This document shows, in pieces, positions 16,991 through 25,473 of a DNA stretch of 64,000 nt. The DNA is taken from contig NZ_JAVAMA010000002.1 of assembly GCF_030730875.1 (NCBI RefSeq), forward strand, positions 372,001-436,000, read 5' to 3'. The notes under the pieces are model-generated. The model was not told the origin of the DNA. It made no database searches and was given only the letters and a program-made list of their open reading frames with translations. Origin of the DNA: Sphingomonas sp. DG1-23 (GTDB taxonomy: Bacteria > Pseudomonadota > Alphaproteobacteria > Sphingomonadales > Sphingomonadaceae). How positions within the stretch are numbered: the stretch's first letter is position 1; each line of letters begins with the position of its first letter. The position numbers were made by a program, and so were the translations under genes.

Positions 16991-18081
16991 CGCGCTTCGA
17001 CGCTGGTGAAGTCGAGGTCGCGAGCGACGAAGATCGAGATGCTGGTGGCGGGCTTGACCCTTAGCGTCGGACGGATCTGGGTCGGCTGCGGGCGGAAGCT
17101 CTGGGTGCCGGGAAGCAACACGACTCCGCCGGAATCGACCGAGCGCGAGGCGAGATTGACGCCGACATCGAGCGCCGACTGGAGAATCGCGCCGGCGAAG
17201 CGCTCGAAGAAATGCGAGTTCACGCTCGCGCGGATGCCGGTGTTGCCCATCGGGTCGGCCGCTGGCGAGCCGATCGCCACCGTTGCGCCGTCGGGCCGGA
17301 TCAGACGGATCCAGTTGACCAGCAACCGGTTCTGCCCGCTTTCGATCTGCGCGCCATATTCGCCGATCAGCCGGCTGCCGCGCGGAACGAGTATCCGCGT
17401 GCCGTCGAAGCCGCGGACATCGCGCGAGACGAGCGCCCGCGCCAGCCCCGGGCGGGTCGAATCGAGCGCGGTTTCGAGGATCGCCGGGATCAGCGTGCCC
17501 TGGGGGATGGTCGTGGCGCGATTGGCGAGCACGCCGGCGCTGGCGCGGCCACCCGCCACGCCCCCGGCCTGCCCGGATTGGCGGTTGCCTTGGTTCTGTT
17601 CGGCGGGCGCCCCCGCCGCCTGGGCGGCGACGGCGCCCGGCGTGGTATTGTCGATCACCAGGGTCGCCTCGGTCGCGATCCGCGACGGCGGGATTACCGC
17701 CGGTGCCGGCTGCGGCTCGGGTATCGGTTGCTGCACATAGGTCACCACCGGTGCCGGCGCGGGGGGCGGGGCGGGCGTCGGCGCGGGCGGCAGAACCGGC
17801 ATCGCGACGATCGCCGCCGGCGGCGGCACGACGGGAGGAACGTAGAGCGGAGGCGGGGCGGCGGCGACCGGAACCCCGTCGCCGGCGCCCGGACGCACCG
17901 CCGGCGCAGTCAAGGTCCTGCGTCGCGCGTCGAGCACCACGAAGAGTATCGCGCCGAGAACCAGAATGATCGCGATGATCGCCCAGGTCGGCACTCCCGG
18001 CTGGGACCGTGCGACCACCGGCATCACGTTCGCTTCACCCGGCGGCTGCGGGTCGGTATGGGGAGGCGCGCTCGCGGTCAT
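16987..18081 (-). CDS. virB10: VirB10-family type IV secretion protein
   Basis: Protein of 364 residues. A short cytoplasmic N-terminus is followed by one membrane helix (WAIIAIILVLGAILFVVLD, about 33-51), a long Pro/Ala-rich periplasmic stretch (about 60-150), and the TrbI/VirB10 C-terminal beta-barrel with GTLIPAILETALDSTRPG, VRGFDGTRILVPRGSRLIGE and SVDSGGVVLLPGTQSF. It should span inner and outer membranes and form the core channel with VirB9. Start ATG 18081 overlaps the virB9 stop; the frame is open further upstream but that is antisense spill. Confidence 0.95.
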   Translation of the reverse strand: MTASAPPHTDPQPPGEANVMPVVARSQPGVPTWAIIAIILVLGAILFVVLDARRRTLTAPAVRPGAGDGVPVAAAPPPLYVPPVVPPPAAIVAMPVLPPAPTPAPPPAPAPVVTYVQQPIPEPQPAPAVIPPSRIATEATLVIDNTTPGAVAAQAAGAPAEQNQGNRQSGQAGGVAGGRASAGVLANRATTIPQGTLIPAILETALDSTRPGLARALVSRDVRGFDGTRILVPRGSRLIGEYGAQIESGQNRLLVNWIRLIRPDGATVAIGSPAADPMGNTGIRASVNSHFFERFAGAILQSALDVGVNLASRSVDSGGVVLLPGTQSFRPQPTQIRPTLRVKPATSISIFVARDLDFTSVEAR

Positions 18082-18782
18082 CGGCGATCCGGCGCCACGC
18101 GCACGGCGGTCGCGCGGTGCTTGTCGACGCGAAAGACCAGACGCTCCTGGATGCTGTCGATCACCATGCGGCCATCGCGCATCATTCCGTTGACCAGCAT
18201 TTCCTTGCCGTTGGCGTCGACCGCGTAGATCGCGGGAAGCGCGCGATCCTCCGGCCATTCGATATAGGTGTGCACGCCGTCGTCATGCATGCCGCTCGGC
18301 CGCAACGAGGCGTCGCCGCCCATCTTGTAGCGGCCCGCCGTCGGTTCGGCGTCCTTGCTCGGAGCGCCGCTGCTGCCGGGCGCGGGGTAACGGAAGCGGA
18401 CCGAATAGGCGGTATCCGGCTGCGGCCCGGGCAGCGGCACGAGTTCGAACGAATAGAGGCGAACGTCGGTGATCACGACCATGTTGGTCGTGATTCCCGC
18501 CTGGATCGGCTTGATGAAGAGCCGGTTGCCGCGCTTGTTCGCCGTCACCTGCCACGCGCCGCTGTCTCCCACGGCGACATTCTCGATGCTCTCGTCGGGG
18601 GCGAGCTCGAGCATGAGCTGGTATCCCGCTGCCGCTTCGATGCGCACCACCTGATCGGCTACGTAGTCGACATTGCGCACCCGCGTGCCGGTTGCCCCCG
18701 GCATGCCGGGCATATCCTGCCAGGCCAGCGCGGGGGAGGCGGACGCGACCGCGAACAGCGCGACGACCGTGGCGTGCCTCAC
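18078..18782 (-). CDS. virB9: VirB9-family type IV secretion protein (GTG start)
   Basis: Outer-membrane-core component of 234 residues. The start is GTG at 18782, overlapping the virB8 stop (GTGA); no suitable ATG exists. A signal peptide (RHATVVALFAVASASPALAW) follows at once. The body has VVRIEAAAGYQLMLELAPDE, NRLFIKPIQAGITTNMVVIT and, near the C-terminus, HTYIEWPEDRALPAIYAV, the VirB9/CagX signature that binds VirB10. No cysteine is visible in the mature part and no separate VirB7 lipoprotein was found, so how the ring is anchored to the outer membrane is unclear. Confidence 0.94.
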   Translation of the reverse strand: MRHATVVALFAVASASPALAWQDMPGMPGATGTRVRNVDYVADQVVRIEAAAGYQLMLELAPDESIENVAVGDSGAWQVTANKRGNRLFIKPIQAGITTNMVVITDVRLYSFELVPLPGPQPDTAYSVRFRYPAPGSSGAPSKDAEPTAGRYKMGGDASLRPSGMHDDGVHTYIEWPEDRALPAIYAVDANGKEMLVNGMMRDGRMVIDSIQERLVFRVDKHRATAVRVAPDRR

Positions 18783-19579
18783 AGCTCGACCTCCGGCGTC
18801 GGACTGGCGGTGGGCGTCGGCGCGGGCCGGGGTACCACGACCAGCGGTGTCGCTGCGGCCGGCGTCGCCTGCGGCGCGGCAGGCGCGGCATTGGGCGTTT
18901 GCAGTGTTTCGGGACTGCGCTGGTAGTGCGAGACCTGGAAGCCGAGCGGATTGACGAAACGATCCTCGAGCCGCATCGGCTCGCCCGCATAGCGATAGCG
19001 GATCACCACCACCCATGCGCGCGGCTCCTGCGAGCGCGTGCCTGCATCGTGGCGGATCGTGTCGAAGCGTACCATCGCGGCGCCGGCGCCGAGCGGAGAC
19101 ACGCTCTTGACGCGCGTCTCGACGACCGTGCTGCGCGGCAGGCTGGCGAGCGGGCTATCGGGATTCGACGCCTGCATCCCCGCGATATAGGCGCCGCGCG
19201 CCTTGCCTTCGGACCAGAGCGCGATCTTGCGATAATTCGCCTGCAGCGATGCGCTGTCGAAGCTTTCGCGCGCGATCACATATTGGACGAGAAAGGATTG
19301 GGTCAGTGCGGCATTGCCGCTCACTTGCTCGGGCTCGAGCGGCTTCAATGCCTGCACGAAGCCAGTCTGCTTGTCGACGAGCAGGGTATAGGGCACCACC
19401 GTCTTGAGCGGAGTCAGCATCAGCAGCGCCAGCGCTTCGAAAAAGGCGATGGCGCAAGCGACGCTTCCGACGATCCACGCCGTGCGGCGCGATTTGCGCA
19501 ACGCCTCGTGCCGGTCCTCCGCCCAGCTGCCGGCTTCGCGATAATAGGCGTCCAGCGCCTCGCGTGCCTTGTTCTTCAT
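18779..19579 (-). CDS. virB8: VirB8-family type IV secretion protein
   Basis: Bitopic inner-membrane assembly factor of 266 residues. The cytoplasmic N-terminus ALDAYYREAGSWAEDRHEAL is followed by one membrane helix (about residues 34-56), then PLKTVVPYTLLVDKQTG and the NTF2-like periplasmic domain with NYRKIALWSEG. The C-terminal 50 residues are a Pro/Ala/Thr-rich tail beyond the usual domain. It is coupled to virB9 by a GTGA overlap and to a 33-codon ORF upstream. Confidence 0.95.
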   Translation of the reverse strand: MKNKAREALDAYYREAGSWAEDRHEALRKSRRTAWIVGSVACAIAFFEALALLMLTPLKTVVPYTLLVDKQTGFVQALKPLEPEQVSGNAALTQSFLVQYVIARESFDSASLQANYRKIALWSEGKARGAYIAGMQASNPDSPLASLPRSTVVETRVKSVSPLGAGAAMVRFDTIRHDAGTRSQEPRAWVVVIRYRYAGEPMRLEDRFVNPLGFQVSHYQRSPETLQTPNAAPAAPQATPAAATPLVVVPRPAPTPTASPTPEVEL

Positions 19580-19677
19580 TGCTCGTGATCCCGTCGCCCC
19601 GGACTTGCGGATACACGACCGCGCGTCGCTCGGCGACTGGTTTGCGGCAGGCCGGCGCGGATTGCGATCCTGCTCAT
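19576..19677 (-). CDS. Tiny ORF (33 aa) bridging virB4 and virB8
   Basis: A 33-residue frame (MSRIAIRAGLPQTSRRATRG...) whose ATG overlaps the virB4 stop (ATGA) and whose TGA overlaps the virB8 start. It fits exactly into the only gap between the two genes, where B5-B7 would be expected. It is arginine-rich, with no signal peptide, lipobox or membrane helix, so it is not VirB7. It may be a real small protein, or only a leader that carries ribosomes from virB4 to virB8. No homologue is recognised. Confidence 0.4.
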   Translation of the reverse strand: MSRIAIRAGLPQTSRRATRGRVSASPGRRDHEQ

Positions 19678-22028
19678 GCGACCTCCAGCAGCCGCGGCAG
19701 CCATTCGGCCGGATCGTCGCCGGTCTGGCTGCGGATCTCGTCGAGCAGGCGCACGGTGCGCTCGCGTCCGGACAGGATCGTCAGCAATTCGCGTTCGCCG
19801 CTCAGATTGAGCCGCGCGACCACGCTTTCATTGCCGTGTTTGACGAGGAAGCAATGCGCGTCGTCGGGCAAGGTGCGGATCAAGCCGAACTCGTGCTCGG
19901 TCAGGCCGAACCCGCCGATATAATCCTCGGCGCGCGCTTTCGGATTGGCCATGAAGATCTGGGTCGCGGCCTGCTCGATGATCGCGCTGGCGATGCGGCT
20001 CTCGAGCGCGTCCTGTGCGCTCTGGGTCGCGAAACCGACGATGCCGTTCCGTTTGCGGATCGTCTTTTCCCAATCCTTGATCCGGCGCACGAACACGTCG
20101 TCGTCGAGCGCCTTCCAGCCTTCGTCGACGACGATGATCGCCGGCGTGCCGTCCAGCCGTTCCTCGACCCGGTGGAAAAGATACATCATCGCGGGCGTCC
20201 GCATCGCCGGATCGTCGAGGATCTGGGTCATGTCGAAGCCGACCGTGTGCGCGGCGAGGTCGGTCTCGTCGCGGGGATTGTCGAAAAGCCAGGCGCGTTC
20301 GCCATCGCCCCACCATGGGGAAAGGCGCGACCAGAGATCGGCGGCGTGCGGGCGGTGGCCGCCGCGGAACAATTCGGCGAGATAGCGCAGCCGCCGTTGC
20401 TCGACGGGCTGATCGAAATTGGCGTCGATCGCATCCTTGATGCGCGCGGTCTCCTCGATGTCCGCGCCGCCGGCGAGCAAGGTGATCCAGTCGATCAGGA
20501 ACTGCCGGTTGGCGGGCAGGTCGGCTAGCTGGAGCGGATTGAGGCCCGACGGCGTTCCGGGGCGCAGCAGATCGTAGCGGCCACCGATCGCGCGCAGGAA
20601 CAGCTCGGCGCCGCGATCCTTGTCGAAGAAGATGATCCGCGGCGCGAACTTGCGCGCCTGGGCGAGCAGGAAGTTGAGCACCACGGTCTTGCCCGAGCCC
20701 GAGGGGCCGATCACCGTAAAATTGCCGAGATCGCCATGGTGGAAGTTGAAATAATAGGGCCCCGCCGCGGTGGTTTCGAGCAAGGTCACCGCCGGCCCCC
20801 AATGGTTGCCGCTTTCGCTGCCCTGGGCGAGGTTGTGGCTGCTCGCAAACCCCGCGAAATTTGCGGTCGAGACCAATCCACGCCGAGCTATATATTTGAA
20901 ATTGGCCGGAAACTGCGCCCAGAAGGCGGGCTCGAGGGCAATCTCCTCGCGGACCGCGATAATCCCCATATCGGCGAGCGACGCCTGCACCTCCGCGACA
21001 CCTTCGTCCACTTCGGCCGGGGTGCTGCCGCGCACCGCGATCGTCAGATGGTGCTCGCCGAAACCGGCGCGGCCGCCGGCGATGTCGTCCTTGGCGTTGG
21101 ACAACTCGGCGCGCAGGCTCACCGCTTCATCCTCGGCGGAGCGCATCCGCCGCAGCGCGAGATTCATCCTGGACAGCGCCGCCTGGCGGTCGACGAAGCC
21201 GAAACTCTGCGAGACGACCAGTTCGAAGGGCAAGCGGAGCAATTCGTCGAGCATCCCCGCCGCGCTCTGACCGGGATAGTCCTTGATCGAGACGATCCCG
21301 GTGAAGCTGCGCGGCAGCGCGCCCGCGGCGCCGAGTTCGACCGTCTCCTGTCCGAAGCTGATCCGGCGATAGGGAAGATAGGCGCCGATATCCTGCAGCG
21401 GCAGCAATATCGGGCGCATCTCGCCGTTCAGCAGCGTCGAGAGGAATTCGAGCAATTCGGAACAGGTTCCCTGCGCGGTTTGATAGGTGCCGAGCAGGCG
21501 CGGGCGATAGCTGCCCAGCGCGGCGAGCAGCGCGTCGCGTGCGGCCTCGAGCTGACGCAATTCATTGGCCTCGGTCGCCACCGGACCGGTCCCGCGCAAT
21601 CGGTCGAGAATGCCCACACGCCCCTGGAGCGGTCGGCGTACCAGCGTCAGGAAGATGTCGTTGACGTAGAGCTTCTTGCGCGCCAGCCGCGCGCGCCACG
21701 CCTCGTCGAGCCGCGCCGAGAAGGCGTCGGGAAATTCGGCGGCGAGTTCGACCTCGACTTCGCGGCGGACGATGTGATGATAGACTGCGAAGCGTGACGA
21801 CCCGATCGACTGCAGCATCGCGTCGCGCAGTCGCTTGCGGTAGTTGATTTCCTCGGTGTCGGCGGTCTCGAACAGGAGCCCGCCGAGGTGGATGACCTGA
21901 AACAGCAGCCCGTCGCGCGTCTCGATCGTGTGATCGTCGACATGGCGCGCATAAGGCAGATGACGTCCCACCGGCGCCTCGCGCGCGACGACCTTGGGGG
22001 CGCGGGTCAGGGGCGGTAGGAGTTGCAT
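19674..22028 (-). CDS. virB4: VirB4-family type IV secretion ATPase
   Basis: ATPase of 784 residues that energises pilus and channel assembly. An N-terminal CagE/TrbE-VirB domain (YARHVDDHTIETRDGLLFQV) is followed by a RecA-like ATPase: GPSGSGKTVVLNFLL (Walker A, about residue 441), IIFFDKDRGAELFLRAIGG, and AIIVVDEGWKALDD (Walker B, about 633), then GFATQSAQDALES. Start ATG 22028 is chosen because it begins at the usual family N-terminus (MQLLPPLTRAP) and overlaps virB3 by only 22 bp. Confidence 0.96.
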   Translation of the reverse strand: MQLLPPLTRAPKVVAREAPVGRHLPYARHVDDHTIETRDGLLFQVIHLGGLLFETADTEEINYRKRLRDAMLQSIGSSRFAVYHHIVRREVEVELAAEFPDAFSARLDEAWRARLARKKLYVNDIFLTLVRRPLQGRVGILDRLRGTGPVATEANELRQLEAARDALLAALGSYRPRLLGTYQTAQGTCSELLEFLSTLLNGEMRPILLPLQDIGAYLPYRRISFGQETVELGAAGALPRSFTGIVSIKDYPGQSAAGMLDELLRLPFELVVSQSFGFVDRQAALSRMNLALRRMRSAEDEAVSLRAELSNAKDDIAGGRAGFGEHHLTIAVRGSTPAEVDEGVAEVQASLADMGIIAVREEIALEPAFWAQFPANFKYIARRGLVSTANFAGFASSHNLAQGSESGNHWGPAVTLLETTAAGPYYFNFHHGDLGNFTVIGPSGSGKTVVLNFLLAQARKFAPRIIFFDKDRGAELFLRAIGGRYDLLRPGTPSGLNPLQLADLPANRQFLIDWITLLAGGADIEETARIKDAIDANFDQPVEQRRLRYLAELFRGGHRPHAADLWSRLSPWWGDGERAWLFDNPRDETDLAAHTVGFDMTQILDDPAMRTPAMMYLFHRVEERLDGTPAIIVVDEGWKALDDDVFVRRIKDWEKTIRKRNGIVGFATQSAQDALESRIASAIIEQAATQIFMANPKARAEDYIGGFGLTEHEFGLIRTLPDDAHCFLVKHGNESVVARLNLSGERELLTILSGRERTVRLLDEIRSQTGDDPAEWLPRLLEVA

Positions 22029-22291
22029 CGCCAGATCGCATGATTGCGTACGCGGGGGCAGCGTCCGAGCCGCGTCAGCCAAAGATCGAAGAAGCGCGGT
22101 TCGCGCAGGCACAGCACCATCCCGGCGAGGTGAATCACCAGTGAGGGGATCAGCACCCAGATCGATTTGAAGATCAGGAACAGTTCGGTCGCCACCACTG
22201 CGTTCGCAATGAAATAGCTGTACGTCACGCCGGCGAACATCTGCGGTCGCGTCAACGCGACGAAGAGTTGATCGCGCTCGAGACCGTTCAT
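22007..22291 (-). CDS. virB3: VirB3-family type IV secretion protein
   Basis: Small inner-membrane protein of 94 residues, beginning MNGLERDQLFVALTRPQMFA, which matches the VirB3/TrbD opening (LTRP). Two adjacent hydrophobic stretches (about 24-65) form the membrane hairpin. The LCLREPRFFDLWLTR segment before the C-terminus is also typical of the family. It starts one base after the virB2 stop and overlaps virB4 by 22 bp. Confidence 0.93.
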   Translation of the reverse strand: MNGLERDQLFVALTRPQMFAGVTYSYFIANAVVATELFLIFKSIWVLIPSLVIHLAGMVLCLREPRFFDLWLTRLGRCPRVRNHAIWRCNSYRP

Positions 22292-22292
22292 G

Positions 22293-22655
22293 TCACTGTC
22301 CGAGCTGGGCGGTCGACTGGATTCCCGCGACGATGCTCGCAGCGCCGAACAGGATGAAGCAGCCGAGGATCACGGTAGCGCCATAGCGCCAGTTGATCCG
22401 GCCGGTCAGCATCAGGAAGCCGACCGACGCCACCGCGATCACCGCGACGACCGTCGCCACCGTGCCGAGCAACGTTCCCTGCAGCCAGTTCACGGCTGCG
22501 ACGACCACGCCGGACCCTGCAGGGTCGCCGAACGATTCCTGTGCCGATGCGACCTGCGCCATGAACAGGCCGGAAAGGGCTGCAAGACAACGCGATAATG
22601 ACCGTAACGCGTTCGTGCGCACGAAAATTCCCCCTGGCGAATCCGTTGCTGTCAT
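22293..22655 (-). CDS. virB2: VirB2-family pilin (with signal peptide)
   Basis: Prepilin of 120 residues. ATG 22655 is preceded by GGAG. A long signal peptide ends at about QVASAQ, then the mature pilin begins near ESFGDPAG. Two hydrophobic helices flank the charged turn LTGRINWRYG; the second (ATVILGCFILFGAASIVAGI) is typical TrbC/VirB2. It is the first gene of the tight virB2-B3-B4-(33 aa)-B8-B9-B10-B11 block. A second pilin-like gene at 23796-24200 is clearly paralogous. Confidence 0.92.
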   Translation of the reverse strand: MTATDSPGGIFVRTNALRSLSRCLAALSGLFMAQVASAQESFGDPAGSGVVVAAVNWLQGTLLGTVATVVAVIAVASVGFLMLTGRINWRYGATVILGCFILFGAASIVAGIQSTAQLGQ

Positions 22656-22794
22656 CGGTCGCTCCGGCGGTTTTTGCAATAGCCGGGGCATGGGGAGGAT
22701 CCTGGGTGCGAATGCTTCGGCGAGTTTTGGGCTGTTGCCGCTATCGTATCTCGTCCAATCATGCGGATACGGATCAAACGGGTGGGGACGAAAT

Positions 22795-23154
22795 ATGAGA
22801 AGTCGGCGAGTATATTGGTCGCGAGCAGCGGCTGCGGCATTGGGCATGGCATCGCTGGGAATCGCGATCCCGGCGCAGGCGAATTCCAGCGAAGGCAAGG
22901 TCAAGTCGCTGGTCGTCCGCGCGTCCGACGGTCTTCAGTATGTGGTCATCGAAAGCGCTTTTTCTGGCCGTGCGGCCTGCGCTGCCAATACCAGCTATTA
23001 CATGATCGCCGACGAGCACAGCGATGCCGGCAAGAGCCAGATGGCGATCTTGCTGTCCGCTTATATGAGCGGCAAATCGGTGCTGATCGAAGGCTCGGGA
23101 ACCTGCACGCGCTGGACGGATGGCGAGGATATCCTCGTCGTCCTTTTGCGGTGA
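22795..23154 (+). CDS. Small secreted protein, OB-fold-like, T4SS-associated (P1)
   Basis: Protein of 119 residues with a Sec signal peptide (cleavage near IPAQA, residues 25-29). ATG 22795 follows GGTGGGGA. The mature part has a predicted strand-rich first half with Cys in RAACAANTSYYMIAD, a helix (SQMAILLSAYMSGKS), then VLIEGSGTCTRW and a final strand. This layout (strands, one central helix, V-x-I...GTC strand) recurs in the proteins at 23302, 25731 and 26178 and resembles AB5-toxin B subunits such as PltB. It lies divergent from virB2 inside the T4SS locus. No named family is recognised with certainty. Confidence 0.8.
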   Translation: MRSRRVYWSRAAAAALGMASLGIAIPAQANSSEGKVKSLVVRASDGLQYVVIESAFSGRAACAANTSYYMIADEHSDAGKSQMAILLSAYMSGKSVLIEGSGTCTRWTDGEDILVVLLR

Positions 23155-23159
23155 GGGCG

Positions 23160-23186
23160 CCGGGCGCCCGGTGCGGGAGCGCCCGG
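23160..23186. terminator. GC-rich hairpin after P1
   Basis: CCGGGCGC and GCGCCCGG (8-bp stem, 11-base loop) lie six bases after the P1 stop. No T-run follows, so it may slow or stop transcription but is not a textbook terminator. Confidence 0.35.
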
Positions 23187-23301
23187 CCGGCGCTGCGCAC
23201 GCTCTGTCACCGGCGTTCATCGGTGGTCTTGCTCAAATAGACAGCCTTCCTCGCGCGGATTGGGCAGCGAGCAACGTGCCGCGCCGGCCCGCGCAACGTC
23301 A

Positions 23302-23652
23302 TCATGGATTGAGGCGCACATAATAAGGCGCCGGCGCATTCTCATAGGTCGCGACTGTGGCGCAGGTTCCGGTGCCGGAATAGTAGGCCGTAATGGGCTT
23401 CTGCTCGGTTATCGCCGTGTTGAGATACGAGAACCACGTCCAGCAGACCGAAGGGTCGATACCCTTCCAACTCGTCTTGACGTTGCAGACTGCCACCCAA
23501 TCGAGCCGCCACGGCATCTGCACGATGACGGCGCCGTTGCTGTTGGTGAAAATGCTGGTCGGTGTGCCGTCGCACCAGAAATCGGCGGAGGCGGTTTGCG
23601 GCCATAAGGACAGAATGCTCGCGATAAGCGCGATACGATTAAATTTTCTCAT
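23302..23652 (-). CDS. Small secreted protein, OB-fold-like, T4SS-associated (P2)
   Basis: Protein of 116 residues with a signal peptide (MRKFNRIALIASILSLWPQ, ending near TASA). ATG 23652 is used; an in-frame TTG sits one codon earlier, and AGGGGG lies upstream. The mature part has four Cys (FWCDG, AVCNV, VCWTW, GTCAT) and ends YYVRLNP. The helix region (FSYLNTAITEQKPIT) and AYYSGTGTCATV correspond to the LLSAYMSGKS and GSGTC parts of P1. Base composition is AT-richer than its neighbours. Function unknown; localisation periplasmic or secreted. Confidence 0.75.
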   Translation of the reverse strand: MRKFNRIALIASILSLWPQTASADFWCDGTPTSIFTNSNGAVIVQMPWRLDWVAVCNVKTSWKGIDPSVCWTWFSYLNTAITEQKPITAYYSGTGTCATVATYENAPAPYYVRLNP

Positions 23653-23795
23653 CAATCCCCCCTATTGGAGTTGGCGTTATTCGTATTGAAAAAATCGGAA
23701 ATGCACTCGTCCCGCTCTACATCGAGATGCAACCATAGCGAGTTGCGCGAGACCGTGGCGAGAAAAGGCGAGGCCGCCTTCGCCAAGGCGTGCTG

Positions 23796-24200
23796 CTAGT
23801 GTGGGCGCACCGATGCGCCTGCATAGGGATCATAGTTCGAGGGCTCGGGGGGCGGGGGCGGCATCATCGGAGACGGCCCCCGCGCGATCGGCATGGGCGG
23901 CGGCGGCGGAGCCGCCGGCACGATCGGCGGTGCGGGAAGGACGTTGGAGGCGATGCCGCGGATTCCCGCCGCCAGCACGGGCGCGCCGAACAATACGAAG
24001 CAGCCGAGGATCACGGTGACGCCGCGGCGCACTTCGAGCCGGCCGCGGAGCATCATCAGTCCCACCACCGCCACCGCGATCACGGCAATGCTCGTGGCGA
24101 CCGATCCGAGTACCGTCCGCTCGATCCAAGTGACCGCCGCGAAGAGCGGCGCCGGGGTCGCCGGATCCGCCAGATCGGGATAGAGGATCCCGACGCTCAT
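23796..24200 (-). CDS. VirB2-like pilin paralogue without signal peptide, proline-rich tail
   Basis: Protein of 134 residues. Residues about 23-80 (WIERTVLGSVATSIAVIAVA, then VVGLMMLRGRLEVRRGVTVI and LGCFVLFG) align closely with virB2 (WLQGTLLGTVATVVAVIAVA; LMLTGRINWRYGATVI). The first 22 residues (MSVGILYPDLADPATPAPLF) correspond to the mature N-terminus of VirB2, so no cleavable signal peptide is present. The last 45 residues are a Pro-rich tail (PPAPPPPPMPIARGPSPMMP class) that VirB2 lacks. It lies 28 bp after virB6. It could be a minor pilin or an inner-membrane cap. Confidence 0.8.
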   Translation of the reverse strand: MSVGILYPDLADPATPAPLFAAVTWIERTVLGSVATSIAVIAVAVVGLMMLRGRLEVRRGVTVILGCFVLFGAPVLAAGIRGIASNVLPAPPIVPAAPPPPPMPIARGPSPMMPPPPPEPSNYDPYAGASVRPH

Positions 24201-24228
24201 GGCCGGACATGTGGCGAGAGTCGCGCCG

Positions 24229-25473
24229 TCACGGCTTGATGTCGCGCTTGCGTGCGCTCGCCGAGACGCGGGTCTGCCCGCGACGGCGATGCCCTTGGCC
24301 TAATGGAACGGCGGCGGGCGCAGCCGTGTCGCGGTGCTGCATGGAGGCTCCGGCCGCCGTCGCGACAGGGGAGGCGCGTTCGATCAGGCCGCGCGCCTCG
24401 CGCCGCTGCGCAACCGCAACGGCTTCGGCGATCGCGGTGGCGCGGGAGGGCTCTTCTCCGGGCAGTGTCGCGCGATTATGGACCGATGACACCGAAGACA
24501 TGCTGGTGGCGCCGTCATGGCGCTCGACGATCTGGCGCGCACGCACGAATGGCAGCCGGAAGCCCAGCGCCACCCGCGCGGCCATCCCGAGCGCGCCGAG
24601 CAGGATCATTGCGAAGGCGAGCCCGATTACGAGAAGTTCGGTCGCGCTGGCCGAACTGGGCAGCCCGACATAGCGCCGGCTCAGCAGATCGGCGAGCCAC
24701 GGCTCGAGCAGTGCAAGCTCGACGCCGAGCGTCATCGTCACCGCGAGCGCCCCGACCGCGGCGGCGACGAGCGCACGCACCCATCCTTCGAACAAGCTGC
24801 GCGTTCCGTCGAAGAGCAGGAACGTGATGAAGAGCGGCCCGATCGCGAGCAGAAGTCCGGCGACGAGCCGGACCGAGGCATAGGCCGCGATGGTCGCGGT
24901 GAGGAAGACGAGGCGCGCGGTGCCGAGCGACGAGGATCCGAAGATCGTCCCGGGCTCGTAATTGAATTGATATTGCGGCTCGGGCGGCACCTGCGTGTTG
25001 CCTCCGGGCTCGCCCCCGGGCTGGGCGAGGATGGGCACGCCGCCGGTCATGCCCAGCCGGCTCAGCTCGACCATCGCGCGATCGACTTCGCCCAGTCGCG
25101 CGACCAACCCGCCATTCGCGCCGGGGAGGCCGGATGCACCGCCGATCGCGCCGACGATCTCGGCGGGACCGCGCAATACGACGTCATAGATGGTCACGCG
25201 ATACGCAGCCCAGCTGGTCGCGAAGGCGAGCACCAGTCCGATCTTGACGAAAGTGAGTATCCCTTCGCGTCCGTCGGGAACATGCCCGAGCAACATCCGG
25301 TAGCCGAGAAAGGCAATCAGGATGGTGAGCAAGCCGGTGAGCAGCGCGCCCAACGGGGAGCCCGATGCCGCGAGCGCCTGATAGCCTTGCATCCCGATCG
25401 TCTGCGCTTCGCAATCGGCAAAGCGCAGGACGCTGCCGAGAAAGTCGGAATCGATGATCCCCGGGCAGCTCAA
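24229..25473 (-). CDS. virB6: VirB6/TrbL-family type IV secretion protein (TTG start)
   Basis: Polytopic inner-membrane channel protein of about 414 residues. TTG at 25473 is proposed because it overlaps the stop of a 24-codon ORF (TTGA) and gives the expected N-terminus (SCPGIIDSDFLGSVLRFADC); an ATG at 25647 would add 58 low-complexity residues. LTILIAFLGYRMLLGHVPDG, a central Gly/Pro-rich periplasmic loop (about 120-185), then VRLVAGLLLAIGPLFITFLL and further hydrophobic segments match TrbL/VirB6. A charged cytoplasmic tail ends the protein. Confidence 0.9.
   Translation of the reverse strand: MSCPGIIDSDFLGSVLRFADCEAQTIGMQGYQALAASGSPLGALLTGLLTILIAFLGYRMLLGHVPDGREGILTFVKIGLVLAFATSWAAYRVTIYDVVLRGPAEIVGAIGGASGLPGANGGLVARLGEVDRAMVELSRLGMTGGVPILAQPGGEPGGNTQVPPEPQYQFNYEPGTIFGSSSLGTARLVFLTATIAAYASVRLVAGLLLAIGPLFITFLLFDGTRSLFEGWVRALVAAAVGALAVTMTLGVELALLEPWLADLLSRRYVGLPSSASATELLVIGLAFAMILLGALGMAARVALGFRLPFVRARQIVERHDGATSMSSVSSVHNRATLPGEEPSRATAIAEAVAVAQRREARGLIERASPVATAAGASMQHRDTAAPAAVPLGQGHRRRGQTRVSASARKRDIKP

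Noticed and set aside
19155..19616. Overlapping 153-codon minus-strand frame inside virB8
   Set aside because: It is an out-of-frame shadow of virB8 with no ribosome site and no motif.
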